Below are positions 1 to 7,796 of a DNA stretch of 10,383 bases, one piece after another; within the stretch, counting starts at the first letter, position 1, and each line of letters starts with the position of its first letter. The translations under genes were made by a program, and so were the position numbers. Origin of the DNA: Firmicutes bacterium UBA5473 (GTDB taxonomy: Bacteria; Bacillota; DTU084). The notes beneath the pieces were generated by a model. The model had not been told where the DNA came from and did no database searches. It saw only the letters and a program-made list of their open reading frames with translations. The stretch spans positions 12,853 through 23,235 of the forward strand of contig DIQB01000027.1 in the NCBI GenBank assembly GCA_002427165.1, written 5' to 3'.

Positions 1-651
1 CCCCGAGCCGATGCCACCCCCGAGCCTCACCATCACCAGGTTCTCTAAGCCCTGGCCTGCGCCAAACCAGTATTCTCCCAGGGCCATGGCCCTGACGTTG
101 TTTTCCACAGCCACAGGGCCCGTAAAAAAAGCCTGACAGTCCTCAAGCAAGGGGAGGTCACGCCAGCCTTGGCTGCTGGCGTAGTGGAGCATGCCCTCGG
201 GGCTGATGATGCCTGGTGCCACCACACCTAGCCCTAGGAGCTCATATTTCTTCTGCATCTGCCCTACAAGTGCTGCCAACTCTTGGCGCATCTCGGGCCA
301 TGGTACGCCTCCAGGAAGGGTTTTCCCGCAGCTTTCAACCACCTGCCCGGCTAAATTTACAACCGCCACTGTCACTTCCTGATCGGAAAGATCCGCGCCT
401 AGCGCATACAGGGCATCTGGTTTTAATGCCAAAAGCACTGGCTTTCTGCCGCCGCCGGAGATTCCCACGCCCACCTCCTCCACCAGCTGGCTGCCCAAAA
501 GCTCATCCACCACACTTGAAACTGTGGGGGGGCTCAGGTCCAGTTCCTTGGCAATACTGATTCTGGAGATAGGCCCCTGTGTGCGGATGATGCTTAGCAC
601 CCGGGCCATATTTCTTTCTTTGAGCTGAACACTGGTTGCGATAGTTTGCAT
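1..651 (-). CDS. ROK-family transcriptional repressor (NagC/XylR type), 3' end beyond the left edge
   Basis: The first 217 codons are present and remain open to the left edge. Residues about 15-66 form a winged helix-turn-helix (recognition-helix region SPPTVSSVVDEL), followed by the wing motif GGGRKP at 66-71, as in ROK repressors. From about residue 80 a ROK sugar-binding fold begins, with ENNVRAMALGEYWFGAG at about 183-199 and a glycine-rich GGGIGSG at the edge. ROK sugar kinases have an Asp at the second position of the ENN motif and a DxGGT-like phosphate loop. Here the residue is Asn and the loop reads GADLSD, so this is a DNA-binding regulator rather than a kinase. The zinc-binding Cys cluster of the family would lie beyond the edge. 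The ATG at 651 is preceded by AGAGGAAG, a fair ribosome-binding site. The likely ligand is a sugar or sugar derivative, but it cannot be named. The gene looks GC-richer than the barrel gene before it. Family assignment is secure; target genes are unknown. Confidence 0.9.
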   Translation of the reverse strand, partial: MQTIATSVQLKERNMARVLSIIRTQGPISRISIAKELDLSPPTVSSVVDELLGSQLVEEVGVGISGGGRKPVLLALKPDALYALGADLSDQEVTVAVVNLAGQVVESCGKTLPGGVPWPEMRQELAALVGQMQKKYELLGLGVVAPGIISPEGMLHYASSQGWRDLPLLEDCQAFFTGPVAVENNVRAMALGEYWFGAGQGLENLVMVRLGGGIGSG

Positions 652-678
652 CTGCTTCCTCTACTTTCCCTGATAATT

Positions 679-709
679 GTTCTGTGGAACTTTAATTACC
701 ACGATTAAA
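679..709. promoter_or_regulatory. Operator-like dyads upstream of the ROK repressor gene
   Basis: The gap between the barrel gene and the ROK gene holds two adjacent inverted repeats. One is GTTC-TGTG-GAAC at 679-690. The other is TTTAAT at 691-696 paired with ATTAAA at 704-709 across a 7-nt centre. AT-rich dyads of about 19-20 bp are typical ROK-repressor operators, and autoregulation is common in the family, so this is the natural place for the repressor to bind. A promoter for the ROK gene should also lie here, but no -35/-10 pair is clear enough to mark. The function is inferred from position and symmetry only. Confidence 0.3.
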
Positions 710-718
710 AAAGTGTCT

Positions 719-760
719 AAAAAACTTAGCAAAGGAAAAGCCCCCTTTGGGGCTTTTCCT
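719..760 (-). terminator. Rho-independent terminator at the end of the barrel gene
   Basis: A perfect 12-bp stem (733-744 with 749-760) encloses a 4-nt loop. On the minus strand the stem begins inside the stop codon of the barrel gene at 759-761. The stem is GC-rich near the loop (GCCCC/GGGGC). The downstream T-tract is imperfect: the 3' arm runs into CCTTTGC and a run of six T follows at 724-719. It would end transcription of the upstream gene cluster and insulate the ROK gene. Confidence 0.6.
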
Positions 761-3700
761 AGAAGGTACCAACTAGTTTTGTGGTGATTACGTTGCCAAA
801 ATAGTTAGCGTCTTTCATGTGCTGCTTTCCATCCTGGTAGCCAATCAATTTCCAATCCACATTCACTCTGGCGCTAGGACTGATGGTGTAGTTGACGCCA
901 ACTGTTCCCTCAAGTTTTCTACCATAACCACTGCCAGTGTTGCCACTATAGGATGATCCCCAGCTGCGGGCATTATCAGAAAACCTCAAGTTGCCTGTTG
1001 CCTGCACCTTATAGCTGAAGCTATAGGTACCATTGGCCGTAAGGGTGTTGGTAAAGGGACTTTGAGAGACTGTACTGGTGCTAGTAGACTTATTAAATTG
1101 TAATTCATAGCCGCCCCGCAGGGAAAGCCCTGGCAGGGGCTGGAAAGATACGTTGATGGAGCTGGTTGCAGTCTGGTTCTCAGTTGGATTCGTATTGGTG
1201 GTATTACTAGTCCAATGAGATGCCGAGGGACGATATGAGTTGCTCCAGGTAAGCTGGACTCGCTTTTTCTGAAGCGCTGCTATTTGAGGCGTATACCTCA
1301 CATCACCTTGGAGTGTACCATACCTAGAATAGGATTCATTGCCATAGGTGCTATTGCTCAAGTAAATGCTGGAACTGAAGGACAAATTTGTTCTATAGTT
1401 ATAGTTCCAGGATAAATTACCATAGTCCATAGTAGAGCCACCATAGTAGGCGCCAGGGTCCATGGACCTGGTAAGGCTGCCGCGAAGGGTAACCTTCTGG
1501 GAAAGGTTATTGGTAAAGTTCAAGCTACCCCGTTGGATATTACGCGTTGCCCCTGTGGTTTGATCCAGCAACTGAATATTATAGCTGCCGCCCAATGTGA
1601 GTTTAGTGCTGGGCCGAAATTCCATAGTTAAATTATGGGCGTTACTGCTTGAGTTGTTTGCATTTGCTTGTGTACCAAGCTGCACAGAGTTGGTGAAGGA
1701 GTAGCCAGTATTAAATTTGGTGCTAGGCCTAGCAGTTACGTTAAAGTTCCTGCGCAGAGTGTTTTGCTCATATTGCTTAAGCCCATCCGAACTATCATAT
1801 GAATAATCAGATGTCCCCATGCTGCCTGAAAAACTGAAAATCTTCCAGTTATAGTTTGTGGAAATAGCATTGTCCATTCTCCGGGAAGCGGGAGCCAGGC
1901 TTTGACTATTAGAGAGAGTTAACGATGGCCATCCAGGGACACTAAGCCGCACTTCGTTGCTAATTTGGTTATTCTCTGTAAAAATATCCTTTTTGTCATC
2001 CCCCTGTTTTATCACATTCAAGTTTTCGGATTTATTAACGTTGCTGCTCAACTGTAGAAAACTCTTAGGTCTGAGGGTAACCCCTGCAGAGAGCCTGGTG
2101 AGCTCCTTGGTACCATAGCCTGAAGTGCGGGACATACCCAAAGGGCTAAATTCCCGATCTAAAGAGCGCCAGTTAACGTTGAATGAAGCTTTATCAAAGT
2201 TAGCTGTAGCACCGATCTTCGCACCGATTCCTGTGACTACATCTCCTTCATTGATAATTGCTTCCTCGTCTAAATACTTATACCTGAGAGTAATAGAATC
2301 TAAAGTTCCCTCTAGTCCCCTATCTCTTAGAAGGGCTGCAGCGTTACCGCTAAATTCGATCACACCTGTAGCAAAGTTGATCTCATAATCTGTGCCCCGC
2401 CTGAGAGTTGAGGTGCTACCAGTAGTTTTTCTAGTAGTGATAGTCTCACTCATGGGCTCAATTGGCAAGGGGAAAGAATCTATTCCCTGGAAGCGACCCA
2501 AGAAGAGGAATAGAACTTCACCTGTATCATCTATCATACCATCTAAATCAATTGAATTAATTGTTTTCGCAAAGTAGAGATCATCAGCGCTGCGGTTACC
2601 GCTGCTGAAACCAACCTCGCCTTGCAGTGAGATTCGAGGTGTTAACTGAGCGCGTCCATCTAAAGTTATTACAGTCCGGTTTGCTCTATAGCTATCATCT
2701 GTCTCTTTTGCAGGAGGAAGAGTATGGAAGAAGGTGATTGCAATCTGTTCAGGTATTGCTCCCTGAAATACTTCTTCATTAATCTTAATAAAATTATCTT
2801 CCCCAATAACCTCTAGCTCAAAATTATCCGGGTATAAATCACGTTCCCAGGAAAGGGGATCCACTGCCTTAAGATAAGCTCTGCCCTCAACTAAATATTG
2901 CTGATTAACCTTCTCAGTAAGCCGGTAGCGAATTCTCCCCAATTCATCATTTCCATCCCGCATCCCCTCGATCTCATTATCGGGAAAGCTGATCTGGTAA
3001 TAATATTCAACCTCTACCCTGGTAATATCTTCTTCCTCAACTTCTCCACGCAGACCTAATAAAGTTACCTTACCTTTTTTGAAGTCTTCCTCTACTACAT
3101 TGTCACCAGGCTCTTGAGTATAGCGATTATCCCGGTTAGACCAACTTTTAGCCGGGCTGGTCCCATCTGTATAAACAGAAACGATCACCTCAGAGTCGCT
3201 GTTATCCACAATAGGCCAATACTGCACTTGAAAAGTATAACTGTCCTTATTATCTTTTAGTTCTTTAAACTCTGTTTTACTAAAAGTATCAATCCCACGG
3301 AAAATAGCCCCTGTAGCATACTTGTTTGTGGTCTGGCGAAAAACAGTGGTACCCAAAGAGATTTTGTCACCAATCTGGGTGGTGCCACGGAAGCCCGAGA
3401 GGGTACCAGGATTGAGATTGAAATCCAGGCTATATTCATAGCTCACCTGGATGGTATTGAAACTATAGATAAACTTATTAGTAAAATACAAAGAGCCATT
3501 GTCGATCCTGTAATCTTGACGCCGCACCTGGGTCTTGCCATCTACCTTCACAGTCTCTGTGCCCTCAATAATTTGCCAACCATATTCTAACCGATAGGGA
3601 CCCATAGTACCATTTCCCTGGAAGGTTTCAGTCTTGGATTGGCTCTCTAGCTGAGAGGTAATCAGGGTAAACTTGCTTTTACCCCAGTCCCCCTCCACCT

Positions 3701-4133
3701 TGATCCCATTGAGGTTCTTGTTGAAACTACCGAACTCCGAACCCGTAAGATTGGCAGCGATATCTCCCAAGTAGAGACCAACATTTTTGGCCTTCACCTC
3801 AATTGAGGCCTGGCTGCCCATATAGGTACCATCGGAGAGGTTACCAGTAATGGAGAACTTATCTGGCACCTTACCATTGATCGTGAGAAAGGTGCTCTGC
3901 TCATCGATGGTGCCACCTAAACTCACCATATTATCGGTTCGAAAGATATTTTTATTGCCCATGGCAAAAGCATACCTATATGAGATAGTCTTCTGCCCGG
4001 AGATCATAATATCAGAATCGCCAATGCTTGTGCTGTATCCGGCAGCAAGGGCCTGATAGGGCAGCAACAAGAGCAAAAATAAAAAGCTAATCCACCGCTT
4101 CAATAGTTTTCCCCCCCCAGCTGAATAAGACAA
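759..4133 (-). CDS. Large exported beta-strand-rich protein, probable outer-membrane beta-barrel
   Basis: This 1124-residue protein is not recognised as a named family. It has a clear signal peptide: KRW followed by a Leu/Phe-rich core (about residues 13-26) and an ALA-A cleavage region near 28-31. The rest is almost all alternating polar/hydrophobic beta-strand sequence, rich in Ser, Thr, Asn, Gly and Tyr and without other membrane helices. From about residue 680 there are short strand-turn units with phrases such as RPSTK (802-806 and 840-844). The last residue is Phe (TTKLVGTF), as in the terminal strand recognised by the BAM machinery. Segments QDYRIDNGSLYF (207-218) and RGTDYEINFATGVIEF (579-594) resemble a motif recurring in SprA-type and other large outer-membrane proteins; this likeness is from memory. 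An acidic central region (about 340-480) may be a soluble domain. The start is uncertain: TTG 4133 has no good ribosome site, TTG 4103 follows a G-run, and an ATG at 4143 is out of frame. The gene lies just after truA. Confidence 0.8.
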   Translation of the reverse strand: MSYSAGGGKLLKRWISFLFLLLLLPYQALAAGYSTSIGDSDIMISGQKTISYRYAFAMGNKNIFRTDNMVSLGGTIDEQSTFLTINGKVPDKFSITGNLSDGTYMGSQASIEVKAKNVGLYLGDIAANLTGSEFGSFNKNLNGIKVEGDWGKSKFTLITSQLESQSKTETFQGNGTMGPYRLEYGWQIIEGTETVKVDGKTQVRRQDYRIDNGSLYFTNKFIYSFNTIQVSYEYSLDFNLNPGTLSGFRGTTQIGDKISLGTTVFRQTTNKYATGAIFRGIDTFSKTEFKELKDNKDSYTFQVQYWPIVDNSDSEVIVSVYTDGTSPAKSWSNRDNRYTQEPGDNVVEEDFKKGKVTLLGLRGEVEEEDITRVEVEYYYQISFPDNEIEGMRDGNDELGRIRYRLTEKVNQQYLVEGRAYLKAVDPLSWERDLYPDNFELEVIGEDNFIKINEEVFQGAIPEQIAITFFHTLPPAKETDDSYRANRTVITLDGRAQLTPRISLQGEVGFSSGNRSADDLYFAKTINSIDLDGMIDDTGEVLFLFLGRFQGIDSFPLPIEPMSETITTRKTTGSTSTLRRGTDYEINFATGVIEFSGNAAALLRDRGLEGTLDSITLRYKYLDEEAIINEGDVVTGIGAKIGATANFDKASFNVNWRSLDREFSPLGMSRTSGYGTKELTRLSAGVTLRPKSFLQLSSNVNKSENLNVIKQGDDKKDIFTENNQISNEVRLSVPGWPSLTLSNSQSLAPASRRMDNAISTNYNWKIFSFSGSMGTSDYSYDSSDGLKQYEQNTLRRNFNVTARPSTKFNTGYSFTNSVQLGTQANANNSSSNAHNLTMEFRPSTKLTLGGSYNIQLLDQTTGATRNIQRGSLNFTNNLSQKVTLRGSLTRSMDPGAYYGGSTMDYGNLSWNYNYRTNLSFSSSIYLSNSTYGNESYSRYGTLQGDVRYTPQIAALQKKRVQLTWSNSYRPSASHWTSNTTNTNPTENQTATSSINVSFQPLPGLSLRGGYELQFNKSTSTSTVSQSPFTNTLTANGTYSFSYKVQATGNLRFSDNARSWGSSYSGNTGSGYGRKLEGTVGVNYTISPSARVNVDWKLIGYQDGKQHMKDANYFGNVITTKLVGTF

Positions 4134-4143
4134 TGTTCGTCAT
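4087..4143 (-). other. Out-of-frame 18-codon leader ORF overlapping the start of the barrel gene
   Basis: An ATG at 4143 has a better ribosome-binding site (AAGGG at 4149-4153, five bases upstream) than any in-frame start of the barrel gene. It reads 18 codons through the G8 run and stops at TAG just past the in-frame TTG at 4103. It could be a translationally coupled leader. Alternatively it is the true start of the barrel gene, thrown out of frame by the length of the G-run. Confidence 0.3.
4111..4118. repeat. Homopolymer run of eight C (G8 on the coding strand)
   Basis: The run lies 7 nt before the TTG at 4103 and within the first codons of the TTG-4133 and ATG-4143 reading frames. With 7 or 10 G the ATG at 4143 would be joined in frame to the signal peptide. 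With the present 8 G it runs into a stop. Such tracts are known slipped-strand phase-variation sites in surface protein genes, and they are also common assembly errors. The run could also act as a ribosome-binding site for TTG 4103. Confidence 0.85.
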
Positions 4144-4166
4144 CTACACCCTTTTATCCTTTGGAA

Positions 4167-4934
4167 TTAATAGTAAACTTGCATCAGATACAGTCCCCAG
4201 GCAGGCGCCGTAGGCGGTGCCAAAGTCCGATCACGCCTTGCAAGTAACTCCCCTACATCCTGGGGAGTCAGAAATCCTTGTCCCACTTTGACCAATGTTC
4301 CCACCAGATTCCGCACCATCTTATAGAGGAACCCAGTGCCAGTTGTGGTGATGGCTACCAGCTTAAAGCTGCCCATCTTGAGGGGCTCCACAGTCAGATC
4401 TAAAATCTCCCGTACAGGAGAGTGGGCAGTGCAGCCTGCAGCTCGCCAACTAGAGAAATCATGTTCACCTATTAGAAGGGAAGCTGCCTTCTGCATAGAA
4501 TCAAGATCTAGCTTTCCCTCCACTTGCCAAGCCCTATCTTGCCAAAAAACAGAACTCCCCAGCAAAATGAGATAGCGATAGGTTCTGCCCCGGGCAGAGA
4601 AGCGAGCATGAAACTCTGCTGGCACCTCCTGAGCGGATAAAATCCTGATCTCCCCGGGCAGCATATTGCCGAAAGCCATGGGAATCCGCTCTGTAGGAAT
4701 GGGAGATGTGGTCTTGAAGCTCACAACCTGCCCAGAAGCATGCACACCTGCATCTGTTCTGCCTGAGAAGGCAATGTGAGCCTCATGCCCTAAAAGTCGA
4801 GAAAGGCTCTCCTCCATCACGCCCTGCACTGTGGGCTCCTTCTCGGGTGCCTGCCGTTGGGAGCCATGGAAGCGGGAGCCATCAAATTCTATGACTAATT
4901 TCAGGTTTCGCTCAACCACGCACGTCTCATCCAT
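4167..4934 (-). CDS. truA: tRNA pseudouridine(38-40) synthase TruA
   Basis: TruA converts uridines 38, 39 and 40 in the tRNA anticodon arm to pseudouridine in the cytoplasm. The 255-residue length is normal for the family. The catalytic Asp is D61 in the signature SGRTDAGVHA (57-66). Other family marks are FDGSRFHGSQ near the N-terminus (17-26), EFHARFSA (107-114), GFLYKMVRNLVG (201-212) and the C-terminal APPTAPAWGLYL (239-250). The first motif has Ser where many homologues have an aromatic residue (GWQ or GFQ), a minor variation. The ATG at 4934 lies 8 nt after the stop of the M1 peptidase gene, with only a weak GAGAG directly before it, so translation may be coupled to the upstream gene. 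The barrel gene begins 23-33 nt downstream. Confidence 0.96.
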   Translation of the reverse strand: MDETCVVERNLKLVIEFDGSRFHGSQRQAPEKEPTVQGVMEESLSRLLGHEAHIAFSGRTDAGVHASGQVVSFKTTSPIPTERIPMAFGNMLPGEIRILSAQEVPAEFHARFSARGRTYRYLILLGSSVFWQDRAWQVEGKLDLDSMQKAASLLIGEHDFSSWRAAGCTAHSPVREILDLTVEPLKMGSFKLVAITTTGTGFLYKMVRNLVGTLVKVGQGFLTPQDVGELLARRDRTLAPPTAPAWGLYLMQVYY

Positions 4935-4942
4935 CTCTCAAA

Positions 4943-7738
4943 TTAAATCCCCAAGAAATTCCGGAAATATCTAAGCCCTGCACCAATATAAATGTTTGTG
5001 CCCACAGGCATAGAGCCCCCTGCGCTCCACAGGGGTTTTGCGATCCCGATGGTGATCCCAATCGGATAGGCACCTCCGGAAAGATCGCTGGTGGTAAAGC
5101 CAAAGGTAACCTCAGCCCCACCGCCGAGACGATATGCGTCTCTACGCGCTTGAGGGTCATTCCAAACTCCTGCAGCTTCAAGGTATAATTTAAGCTCAAT
5201 ATCCTCAAACAGCGTCCCATACATAAAACGGCCTTCCTTCTGCTGCACCAGAGGCAATACCAGCTCAGAGGTGGCGCCTGCTCGGAAATGGCCCACTTCC
5301 AAAGGAAAAGAGTTGAGCCCAAGCCCGAAACCATAATTTGAAGGCAAACCACGGGACGCGCTATAGTTTGCTGTTGTGATTAGCATGGTATTGAACCCTG
5401 GCCGGGAGATCTTCATCCCGTCCCAACCGCCGGCTCTGCTACCATCGTCGAAGCCCATTAAGGTCAAGGAATTGCTCATAGCAAAGCGGACGGAATCATC
5501 TCGGGTATAGGACAGCTGCCATTGGCTCCCCTGCTCCTGTTGTGTCTTCGCCGCAGCTATAGCTGCACCGAAAGAATGGGTGGGATGCCAGTAGGTAGCA
5601 CCCTGGCCTATATCCTGTGGCCGCCAGATGCTATAGCTTGCCTGCAAAACTCCACTTTTCTCACCCAAGGCTTCCATGATAGAGCCCCCAGCTTGGAAAG
5701 AACGACCCAGAGCATAGCTAAACTGGGCACCACGCAGAGGAAAACGATAGCCTGTATAATAATCTTGGGGGTAGATCTGAAAGAGATCCACCATCAGGTT
5801 ATTCCGCACCCTGCCGCTGAGGCCCAGCCCCAACTCAAAGGAATCTGCACTACCACCTAAAACAGTGCCAGGCACGATTCCAGGAAAGTAGCGCATTACG
5901 TAACTATCCAAAGAGATGTCATTGTGGGGGGTCCAGGCAACTTTCCGCGGCTTAGTATTATTGAGCCGATCAATATCCGGCAGCATCTTTCCCGGATCGA
6001 TCTCCACCTGCACCACCTGGGAGTGTGTAGTGAAGCTGAGGGTTTCCTGTCCCCTGTCCGCAGGCCAACGCTGCTCATGCACTGTACCGTCCTGGCAGCG
6101 AGCCAGGACGGTCACAGGCTGCACATTATCCCCTTTTCTCGTGACAACAGCCTCTGTCTGCCAGCTATCGCCCTGGGGCTTGCTTTGGAAGGATGAAACT
6201 GCATAGTCCACCCAGCCATCATCGCTGTAAAGCCAACTTTGGAAATACGGTTTAAGATCCTGGCCTGTAATCTGTTGAGCTACTCTTTGTAGATCCGCTA
6301 CGCTCATGGCGGGATTTTGGCCATATTCACTGTACGCTGTCTGGAGAATAGTCTCCATTTCCTCGAGACCCACTAGATCTTCCAGAGCCCTGAGGATCAG
6401 ATAACCCTTCTGATAGATCCTGTTGGTGGTGGTGTTTAAATACTGAACCTCGTGCCAAGGCTTCACCACAGCCTCATCCATGCTCATTCGATAAGAAGAG
6501 AGATAACCCCATTCATTTTTTTCCCTGTAGTTCTGTTTGCCAAAATAATAGCGCATTAGCTCACTGAGGAGGGGATCTCTACCATCGAAAAGATTATGGC
6601 CATCTGCGCCATAGCAACGTTCGAAATAGGAGATGGAAAGATATTCTGCAAAGCCCTCACTGAGCCAGTTCTCCGCCTCCAGATCCATCCCAATCCCGAT
6701 CCCCCAGTAGTGATGGGCGATCTCGTGGGCCAGGAGCCCCTCCACTAACCGATCGTAGAGCCCTGGGATCACTAGATCCTGATATTTATAGACATCTGTG
6801 GGTAACAGCACAACTCCATCTGCAGCCATGCCCACACCTGTGGCGGAATGCTCAGCAATAATCAATTCTTTGTAAGGGTAGGGCCCGTAGTGCTCCTGAT
6901 AATCGCGGATGATTCTTGCGGCAAGTTTCGGCAATAGCGCCCCTACCCTGTTATGGCCGGGGAGAAAATGGGAACTAATTGTAATCCCATCTCCCTCCAG
7001 TTGCGATACTGTATGCTGGGAGCTGATCATGATGGGCAAAGAGCGCTGACGCTTACTGCTGCCAACGAACTCCCAGCCTAAGCCAACTACTTGTCTTTGG
7101 ACCTGAAGGCCCCCTGCTAGCACTTGAAAACCCATGGGCACCTTGAAGGCAAGCTCATAGGTGGCCACAGGATCCCTCGTTCCCTGATCCCAGTTGCCAT
7201 CAGTAATTTCCCGCTCCAGAGGATACCAACCAAAACGCCACACATAAACACCGTCGCTGTAGCCTTCATCCCCCAGCCTTGCAGGAACTTTGGTGCGGAA
7301 ATGAAGAACGAGGGTAGTCCTCTCCCCAGGCATTAAGACTCGAGGCAAAGTGACCTTCACAAAACCCCGCTCCAAGGAATAGGTTTGAAAAATGGGCAGA
7401 GCATCTTCGTAGGCAAACCCCAGTTCAGATCCTAGGCCATCTGTGACCCGAGCGATCTCAGTCCAAGAGGGTTCGAAACCTCGAAGGTAGCCTGAGTCAT
7501 TCCAAAGTTTTGCCATCTTAGGGTTAGGTTTTCGCCCTAGATTCGCAGGTAGGCGAAAATAGACTTCCTCCAATGGATTGGAACTACGATTTATGTAGTC
7601 CACTGTGGCAGTTCCCTGAATTATCCGCTCAAAATCAACGAGTTCAACCTCCAGCTTGTAGTGGCTAACTGTTGCCATAGTCGTGGCAGCCAGAAGCATT
7701 ACCGTTACTATCTGTATGAGTTTCTTTAGCATCATCAT
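4943..7738 (-). CDS. Exported M1-family zinc metallopeptidase with a C-terminal beta-barrel-like domain
   Basis: The 931-residue protein starts with a signal peptide (LKKLIQIVTVMLLAATTMA, ending near residue 22). Residues about 24-250 match the N-terminal beta-saddle of M1 peptidases and about 260-505 the thermolysin-like catalytic domain. The zinc site is complete: HEIAH at 338-342 gives two His ligands and the general base E339, and E361 in WLSEGFAEY is the third ligand at the normal spacing. Y442 in IYQKG matches the catalytic Tyr. The exopeptidase motif is altered: GMAADG (303-308) stands where GxMEN or GGMEYPG normally lies, so the amine-binding Glu is Ala305. Residues about 510-595 resemble the M1 beta-sandwich. 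From about 615 to the end the sequence is Gly/aromatic-rich with alternating strands, and LYLEAAGVWND and GITIGIAKPL recall the last strands of Omp85/surface-antigen barrels. The protein is therefore probably anchored in the outer membrane. Three ATG codons open the gene; GGGGG lies 7 nt before the third, which may be the true start. It follows the M20D gene by 58 nt. Confidence 0.88.
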   Translation of the reverse strand: MMMLKKLIQIVTVMLLAATTMATVSHYKLEVELVDFERIIQGTATVDYINRSSNPLEEVYFRLPANLGRKPNPKMAKLWNDSGYLRGFEPSWTEIARVTDGLGSELGFAYEDALPIFQTYSLERGFVKVTLPRVLMPGERTTLVLHFRTKVPARLGDEGYSDGVYVWRFGWYPLEREITDGNWDQGTRDPVATYELAFKVPMGFQVLAGGLQVQRQVVGLGWEFVGSSKRQRSLPIMISSQHTVSQLEGDGITISSHFLPGHNRVGALLPKLAARIIRDYQEHYGPYPYKELIIAEHSATGVGMAADGVVLLPTDVYKYQDLVIPGLYDRLVEGLLAHEIAHHYWGIGIGMDLEAENWLSEGFAEYLSISYFERCYGADGHNLFDGRDPLLSELMRYYFGKQNYREKNEWGYLSSYRMSMDEAVVKPWHEVQYLNTTTNRIYQKGYLILRALEDLVGLEEMETILQTAYSEYGQNPAMSVADLQRVAQQITGQDLKPYFQSWLYSDDGWVDYAVSSFQSKPQGDSWQTEAVVTRKGDNVQPVTVLARCQDGTVHEQRWPADRGQETLSFTTHSQVVQVEIDPGKMLPDIDRLNNTKPRKVAWTPHNDISLDSYVMRYFPGIVPGTVLGGSADSFELGLGLSGRVRNNLMVDLFQIYPQDYYTGYRFPLRGAQFSYALGRSFQAGGSIMEALGEKSGVLQASYSIWRPQDIGQGATYWHPTHSFGAAIAAAKTQQEQGSQWQLSYTRDDSVRFAMSNSLTLMGFDDGSRAGGWDGMKISRPGFNTMLITTANYSASRGLPSNYGFGLGLNSFPLEVGHFRAGATSELVLPLVQQKEGRFMYGTLFEDIELKLYLEAAGVWNDPQARRDAYRLGGGAEVTFGFTTSDLSGGAYPIGITIGIAKPLWSAGGSMPVGTNIYIGAGLRYFRNFLGI

Positions 7739-7796
7739 GCCCCCAATCTTGGAGACCCAAGCAGGCCCCTTGTTGGTTCGTTTATTAAGTTACTAT

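Noticed and set aside
45..227. 60-residue minus-strand open frame at the left end
   Set aside because: It is out of frame with the ROK coding sequence that covers the same bases and has clear family motifs.
216..560. 114-residue plus-strand open frame
   Set aside because: It is antisense to the well-supported ROK repressor, and its Pro-rich, low-complexity translation is typical of GC-rich shadow frames.
4927..5352. 141-residue minus-strand open frame overlapping the end of the M1 gene and the start of truA
   Set aside because: It lies in another frame over the strongly supported M1 C-terminal coding sequence and has no recognisable domain or ribosome site. It is a shadow frame.
7748..7761. 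Hairpin CTTGG-AGAC-CCAAG between the M20D and M1 genes as a terminator
   Set aside because: The stem is only 5 bp and no T-run follows on the minus strand, so it does not support a transcription stop inside the gene cluster.
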